From the NCBI GenBank assembly GCA_964030475.1, contig CAXIPT010000001.1, positions 6,706,166 to 6,770,165 of the forward strand: a stretch of DNA of 64,000 bases. The letters run 5' to 3'. The notes under the pieces are model-generated. The model searched no databases. It worked only from the letters and a program-made list of their open reading frames with translations, and was not told where the DNA came from. The stretch is from Tethya wilhelma. Its lineage: Eukaryota; Porifera; Demospongiae; Tethyida; Tethyidae. How positions within the stretch are numbered: position 1 is the first letter of the stretch; every line of letters begins with the position of its first letter. This document shows, one piece after another, positions 59,045 through 64,000 of the stretch. The position numbers and the translations under genes were made by a program.

Positions 59045-59219
59045 TACCGTAGATCGGGAAATTTTCGCCGCTATAAATTTTCGCTTGTTTAATTTTCGCG
59101 TGGTTAATTTTCGCCACTTTGATGACCGATTCGGTAAAGATCACCATACGTTTTAAATTTTCGCCACTCGCGCACATGGCGAAAAAATTTTAACGGCGAA
59201 AATTTCCCGATCTATGGTA
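59045..59219. mobile_element. Palindromic MITE-like element with AATTTTCGC repeats
   Basis: Nearly perfect 26-bp ends: TACCGTAGATCGGGAAATTT, then TCGCCG, mirrored at the right as CGGCGA, AAATTTCCCGATCTATGGTA. Four AATTTTCGC blocks in the left arm at about 17-18-bp spacing. No ORF. Confidence 0.8.
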
Positions 59220-59506
59220 TAATGTTCCGTGATTATCAACTTGCATCTTGTAACTCCTTTCTTTTCTTTTTCATATCATATCCAGCCCTTGGCCATTGTT
59301 CACATCCATTTTAGAGCTTTCCATCCTGTAGAGGCATGTTCACTTCCATATAGCCAGTGTGCATGCACGATCTATAATAAATTACACTCTTATGAAATTT
59401 TTTTTGTAGTATTCAAGTTGATACCTCAGGCTTCCTCTGGTTCATAGCTCAGATATGGTTATAAGTATTATAATTATGTAATTTGGGTAATTCATGTCCA
59501 TTCCAG

Positions 59507-59619
59507 GTCATCAGGTCGTAGTAAGGTTCACACCTGCTGTGTGTAAGTACCTGTTGGGGCTAGAGTGTAGTCTGGACGATCTCAAGATTGAAGACCCTAC
59601 TCCTACTCTGCACGAGTAA
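59507..59619 (+). pseudogene. HECT-domain exon fragment
   Basis: Behind an acceptor-like TTCCAG, the frame encodes VRFTPAVCKYLLGLECSLDD, then LKIEDPT and a TAA. F.P.V.K.LLG...L.DL...DP is characteristic of the N-lobe of HECT E3 ubiquitin ligases. No further HECT exons were found nearby, so it is probably an isolated relic. Confidence 0.55.
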
Positions 59620-60621
59620 TAATTTCAAACGGTAGTGATCTGGGTAATTATGCAGGTGTTTTTCAGCATAGACATGCTTTTGAAAGCCCACAGGTGATTT
59701 GAATTAGGCTTTGCAATCAAAACATTGCATAATGGCATCGCAATCTTTCTTCTTCATTCTGGCACAATAGGTTGCAAGCATAAACTGTTGGGAGCAAACC
59801 AAACAGCAGCTCCTGATATGACAATAACCAACTGGCACAACACGCAATCATGTATAAACACAACACAACACATGAAATGCATGGGGGGGCTCTTTGAGAT
59901 TATTGTTTGGAGAACGCAGGACATGTAGATCAAAAAACAATTTTCTTCGAACCAGATTGCAACCAAGATGAATACAGTGGGATCTAGGCTTAGTTAGACT
60001 CAAATTTAAGACTGACTAACTATGATTAATATTTCTAACTAAACAACAAATCGACATCCTGATCCACCATAGCCCCTGTCCCCCACAATGCACGTCCATG
60101 GCCACAAGAGCCATCTCGTCCATACCGGTATATAAGCCTGACAGTAACAAAGAGCACTTGCTTCAGAAAGGGTATGGTATTTAGTGGGAACAGAAGCTAC
60201 AGGTATGAAAGACATTGGTAAATGAAAACTAGATGCATAATACAACATCAGCAGATCAGCCTGGACAAGAGTCACCATAAATATAGACTGTACTTCAGTA
60301 TTTTTGCATGCAAGATGTAGGCAATGTAAAGTTTGATTGGAGTGAGCCTGAGCGAGCCCCACATAGTCGTTGCAAATGGTAAATTTCTGCTTGCTTGCTT
60401 GCTTGTACACCGTGGACACTTTCCGTATATTCAAATTATTCGAAGGTGCACATGGTGTTGCAATATTGAAATCGATTGTACAATAGCATTAGCACATGTT
60501 TTCTCAGTGTCCAGAAATTTGCAAAGTCTGTTCGACGTTCAGAGATTCGATCATGGATAATAATGAAGAGAAAAAGCAAACACGGTGAAGAGAACTTTAC
60601 AGAGAGTGTAAAGCTAGAGAA
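59620..60621. other. Gene-poor stretch
   Basis: No supported gene. Open frames at 59725-59928 and 60039-60434 are short and unrecognisable. Confidence 0.5.
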
Positions 60622-60868
60622 ATGCCTGATGACAAAGAAAGGAGACTCGCTAGGTGTAGACAACGAGATTCAGCTCGCCGACAAAAGCGACACCTGAGAG
60701 AAACCACTCCCGAGAGGGATGCTCGTCGTGATCAAGAAAGAGTCAGGATCGAGGAAAGGAGGCAGAGAGAAACCACTCCCCAGAGAGATGCCCGTCTTGA
60801 TCAGCAAAGAGTCCGGGACAAGGAAAAGAGGCAGAGAGAAACCACTCCCGAGAGAGATGCTCGTCAAC
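60622..60868 (+). CDS. 23-residue-repeat (STPR-like) ORF, truncated
   Basis: Three copies of a 69-bp unit at 60697, 60766 and 60835 encode RETTPERDARRDQERVR.EERRQ-type repeats of exactly 23 residues, with a more degenerate copy before them. This period and the basic composition match the score-and-three-amino-acid peptide repeat (STPR), a DNA-binding repeat first described in silk-gland FMBP-1 and often present in invertebrate transposon proteins. The third copy breaks off at about 60868, where unrelated sequence in the other orientation begins. Confidence 0.6.
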
Positions 60869-61057
60869 CCTCATTGACGAGGTTTCATCTGAAAGCACGC
60901 ATTCGAACCATTTAGTGTCACTGGCTTTAGATTTCTTGACAGGAGATACATTTTGCACGATTCCATAAATGCTGGTGTTTTTTCTAGCTTTCTTTAACGA
61001 AGAAACACATTTTTCCTCTTCATCTGAGGATAACTCAGCTCCACCGGCATGCTTCAT
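60869..61057 (-). pseudogene. OB-fold-like N-terminal fragment
   Basis: From an ATG at 61057 the minus strand encodes an acidic start (SSDEEEK), a basic patch, then GIVQNVSPVKKSKASDTKWF and ECVLSDETSSMRV. The VSPVKKSK..T.WF....SD....MR pattern resembles OB-fold, RPA-like proteins carried by invertebrate transposons (from memory). It ends where the STPR repeats begin on the other strand. Confidence 0.45.
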
Positions 61058-61898
61058 GACTGGTCTCCCTTTAGTAGCTCCTCAAGGCCTCTCTCAACAG
61101 CACGTGTTTCCTAGACATTTTACGCATGCGCAAGAATATACAGCGCGTTCTCTTCCCACAAATAACGCGCTCAGGCTCGTCCCCTCAATGAACTACATCA
61201 TGCTAGTAGTAATAATTAATTGTACATGTAATGGACTGATACGATTGCTTGAACACTCATGGTTGATGTCTGGCAGGAGAGGAAAGCACTGGACTGTGTA
61301 CTAGGAGTATACTCGTGCTCCTTGTGGACCCAAAATAGAGAAATTATTGCTTTAGAGGGGATGCACAGCATGGGCTCATACTTGTTTAGCTACTTTGTGC
61401 GATCCTGATAGTGTTCTATCAGTTGTGAGATTCTTGTCAAAAGCTGCTGGGACTTTCGAAACCTTGATATCGGCATGGTAGCCTAGAGGCCCTCTACCTC
61501 GGACGTATCCACTCTGCCGATATTTGGGTTGATCATCCTTATCAACCTTAGTGGCCCTTTAACCTTACCCATTCTAGTAATGGCTTTTTCTGTCTTGTTT
61601 GGTCTCAAACCTTTGACCACATCTTTGAACAGTATTCCCACCTGTGTTCACAAACTTACTAGATGTCAAATTGTTGAGCCTGCATGTTTAGATAAAAGAA
61701 TGAATACTAGTAAAGGGTTTTCAAAGCTTCTATTGAGAATTTGTCATAACATACTTCAAGAAATGAATTTTTGTAGTATGTAACCACTAGCTGTCGATGG
61801 AATATTTTTCACCTACAATAATTGTTTAAGAGGAAGATATTTCCATGCATGAGGTCAACAATCTTTGCCTGTCTCCCTCATGAGTTGTGTCTTTGTAG
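61058..61898. other. Gene-poor stretch
   Basis: Contains the NRF1-type CGCATGCGCA at 61123-61132, and near 61850 the start of the repeat shared with 56790. No gene supported. Confidence 0.45.
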
Positions 61899-62018
61899 TT
61901 AAGGTAGAACAGCTAGCCCTAGACTTAAAACTTCACATACCGAGTGGACGTGAAATCAACAAACTTGGATACGATACTTTGAGAAGTGTCATAGAACAAT
62001 CCCTTAGATTTGGATCAG
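61899..62018 (+). other. Putative exon of an unidentified gene, repeated in the window
   Basis: Acceptor CTTTGTAG at 61898 and donor GTACAA at 62019 enclose an open frame encoding KVEQLALDLKLHIPSGREIN and KLGYDTLRSVIEQSLRFGS. A split copy lies at 56790-58320. The helix-like pattern could be a small interaction domain, but I do not recognise it. Confidence 0.45.
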
Positions 62019-63755
62019 GTACAATTTTTTCTACAATAGGTTGCAGTAGTGTGTAGATAGTCTGTCGTGCAGTGCCTAAGCAGAGGCTTAATGAGTACAT
62101 GTTATTTAAACTTTCACAAGCTTGAACTTCATGATAAACTAGATTCAGTCACTGGACGTCACTGGACATTTGCTAACTCCTATACAATTAGGATTCCTGC
62201 CACCTTCAGCAAATGTGCCACCTCCTTTCTTTCTGTTGGATAGTGAGTTATTCAGTTTGGTTAATATTTGTTTCAAATTTATTGTTGTGTACTTCACGTA
62301 CTTCCTGGACGATATATGTTCAGTTGTCACTTATCTAAAGTTCTTTTTTGTTTTTTGTTGAATGGCTCAGCTACACAGGTACATGTAGCTCCCTCTTGTC
62401 ACAATTCACTTCATATCCGCTATGTTGAACCCAAGACCATCTCCTATGTTGCTCTCCCATTCATTTATTTTTTGAGCAATCTGACTAATATCGCTATCGT
62501 CGGAAATGCTTGACTTTCGACTGTTGAATTTTACCACAGCAATTACTTACCAATAATTACTTGTCAAATTAACATTAGCTGTCAACAAAATATTGTCATA
62601 GTTCCATACCTAAACAACAATAGCCTTGAGATTTATCAAGAAACATGTACCACAGATTTTTGTATACTGCTTGCTTTTCTTTCTCACATAAATTAAACGC
62701 ATCTCCTTGGTCTGTCTTAACTATTGGATGATAGTAAGTTCTGTGCAAGTTCCACCAACCATAGCTAATCATCTGTCTGCATAAACAATGAAAGATCAAT
62801 TATGCTGGCCTACCATAATATTTACTTAGCATTTTCTTGCATGTGATGCACCATCCTCCAGACTTGCAGCAACGGGTAACTGCACCACACTTACATGACA
62901 ACCAGACTGAGAATAGCTGATATCTGTCTATTTTAGTGCAGCACTAGTGACTAGTTTTGGTAAATAGAATACTTGCTTTATTGTGGAGGTCAAAGCCAAA
63001 ATCTGATTAGTATTGAGCCTTACATACATACCTGTACATAAGCAATCAGAGTTTTAATCAAGCCTAGCATGTTGATAGACACTCACAACCACTTACAAGA
63101 CAAGTCACACACTTACTCTCTCAGGTGTTTGACCTCCAAGACAATTTCACAGCCTTTCTTCCCTTCTTCAAGTGCAAGTTGTGACTGCCTTACATATAAT
63201 ACAGTGCTTTATCCATCTCTTCTACATCTTTTTTTAGATATTATACAACTGTTTGCTACTAGATAAGCTGTTCAGCAATAAGTTTAGCTGCTTTGCCTAT
63301 TACGTTTTCCCATCAGTTCTGTGTTCATCCATCATCCTTAATTGTGGGTGTTCTATATTGAATGTATGGGGTATCTCCTAGGACTAGTATCATTCTGACC
63401 CCTGAAGATTGCCATTTGTCATAGGAGAGATAATCAAAGCTTCTACTGGCTCCAAATATCTTATTATTGTTGCCACAACTGGCATTGGCAGTTAGTTATG
63501 AACTCTTGTGGTTGACTCTTCTGTGAATCGGTGCACTACAAGATATGGAGAATATTGAGTAGTTTTGTTAGTGAAATTTTTTACCATGACTTGTTTGTAA
63601 TACAGTTGTACTTTATGGTCTACAGGCATGTTAGAAACGTGACCCTTTGATAGGGTATATGCCTCCTCTGTTGATCCATCCTGGGAATCTTGTGATAATT
63701 TCCAAAAAACACATTCATTTCCTGTAGACTCCTCCATCCTCTATTTTCTTTCTCA
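62019..63755. other. Gene-poor stretch
   Basis: No complete gene supported. A minus-strand ORF at 63492-63737 (starting MEEST, with HRFTEESTT near its end) could belong to the same gene as the next entry. Confidence 0.4.
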
Positions 63756-63992
63756 CTAATTGTGAGGTAACTGTAAAATTTGCAAAATTTGCAAAATAAG
63801 AATGAGCACTAGTATCGACAATTCATAATAAGGGAGAAGAGTATTGTACAAGTAGTGGATCTGAATACAGAAGTAGAGTGAAGAGGAAGCTGAACCTCCT
63901 GCTGGCGTTGACTGCTGTAGCCTAGTCAGTACCTGCTGAGCAATTGTGTTTACCACGGTTGGAAGGGGGGTGATTTGGACTGGCACTGACAT
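63756..63992 (-). CDS. Possible 5' exon of an unidentified minus-strand gene
   Basis: From an ATG at 63992 the frame reads MSVPVQITPLPTVVNTIAQQ, then VLTRLQQSTPAGGSASSS, a plausible amphipathic start. The codons after about 63880 turn hydrophobic and repetitive (ILILQILQILQL) as in AT-rich intron sequence, so the true exon probably ends near 63880. No family recognised. Confidence 0.3.
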   Translation of the reverse strand: MSVPVQITPLPTVVNTIAQQVLTRLQQSTPAGGSASSSLYFCIQIHYLYNTLLPYYELSILVLILILQILQILQLPHN

Positions 63993-64000
63993 TGTGGTTT

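Overview
The window is nuclear DNA of an animal, most likely a demosponge. It is AT-rich. Genes in the first 46 kb are densely packed, with many 50-150 nt GT-AG introns and single-exon genes nested in the introns of others. The conserved genes (PIGX, FBF1, C22orf23/UPF0193, WDR90) are animal or ciliate-cell genes, and the accessory genes (TKL kinase-Kelch fusions, ankyrin-patatin lipases) look like lineage expansions. The sponge assignment is inference. Exon coordinates were read by hand from splice sites and checked for phase.

Region 1 (1-13000) is a duplication-rich block. An ancestral order [patatin-like lipase, minus][PIGX, plus][NEK-like kinase, minus] appears to have been copied and broken several times. 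It now holds one intact lipase (4444-5868), a partial lipase at the left edge, a deleted and frameshifted lipase (6231-6942), one intact PIGX (7106-8021), two PIGX remnants, one NEK 3' remnant, a 1.5-kb tandem repeat, and a 1.85-kb tandem repeat. The 1.85-kb repeat carries a trypsin-like protease/beta-trefoil-like gene whose catalytic-serine segment lies on the opposite strand.

Region 2 (13000-24000) holds ordinary genes: a NEK-like kinase, two convergent unrelated genes that both end in geranylgeranyl-type CaaX boxes, an FBF1-like transition-fibre gene with a tRNA-Val(UAC) in its last intron, and C22orf23/UPF0193.

Region 3 (23901-28396) is an apparently complete two-gene DNA transposon with about 105-bp imperfect terminal inverted repeats. 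It carries a THAP-DDE transposase and a second protein combining a SWIM zinc finger, a YqaJ/lambda-exonuclease-type nuclease and an ING-type PHD finger. It sits between the divergent starts of C22orf23 and WDR90. This is the most interesting system in the window.

Region 4 (28621-46202) is WDR90/POC16, 28 exons, cut off by an assembly gap at its 3' end. Its introns hold two kinase-coiled-coil-Kelch genes, two small paralogous intronless genes of bacterial-looking type, and several palindromic MITE-like elements. Single-N joins at 30770, 38794 and 46203 coincide with misplaced or duplicated sequence.

Region 5 (46400-64000) has few genes and many repeats: MITE-like palindromes, minisatellites, a hAT-like fragment, a HECT fragment, a 23-residue-repeat (STPR-like) ORF fused to an inverted OB-fold-like fragment, and dispersed copies of an unidentified exon. 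I found no complete gene there.
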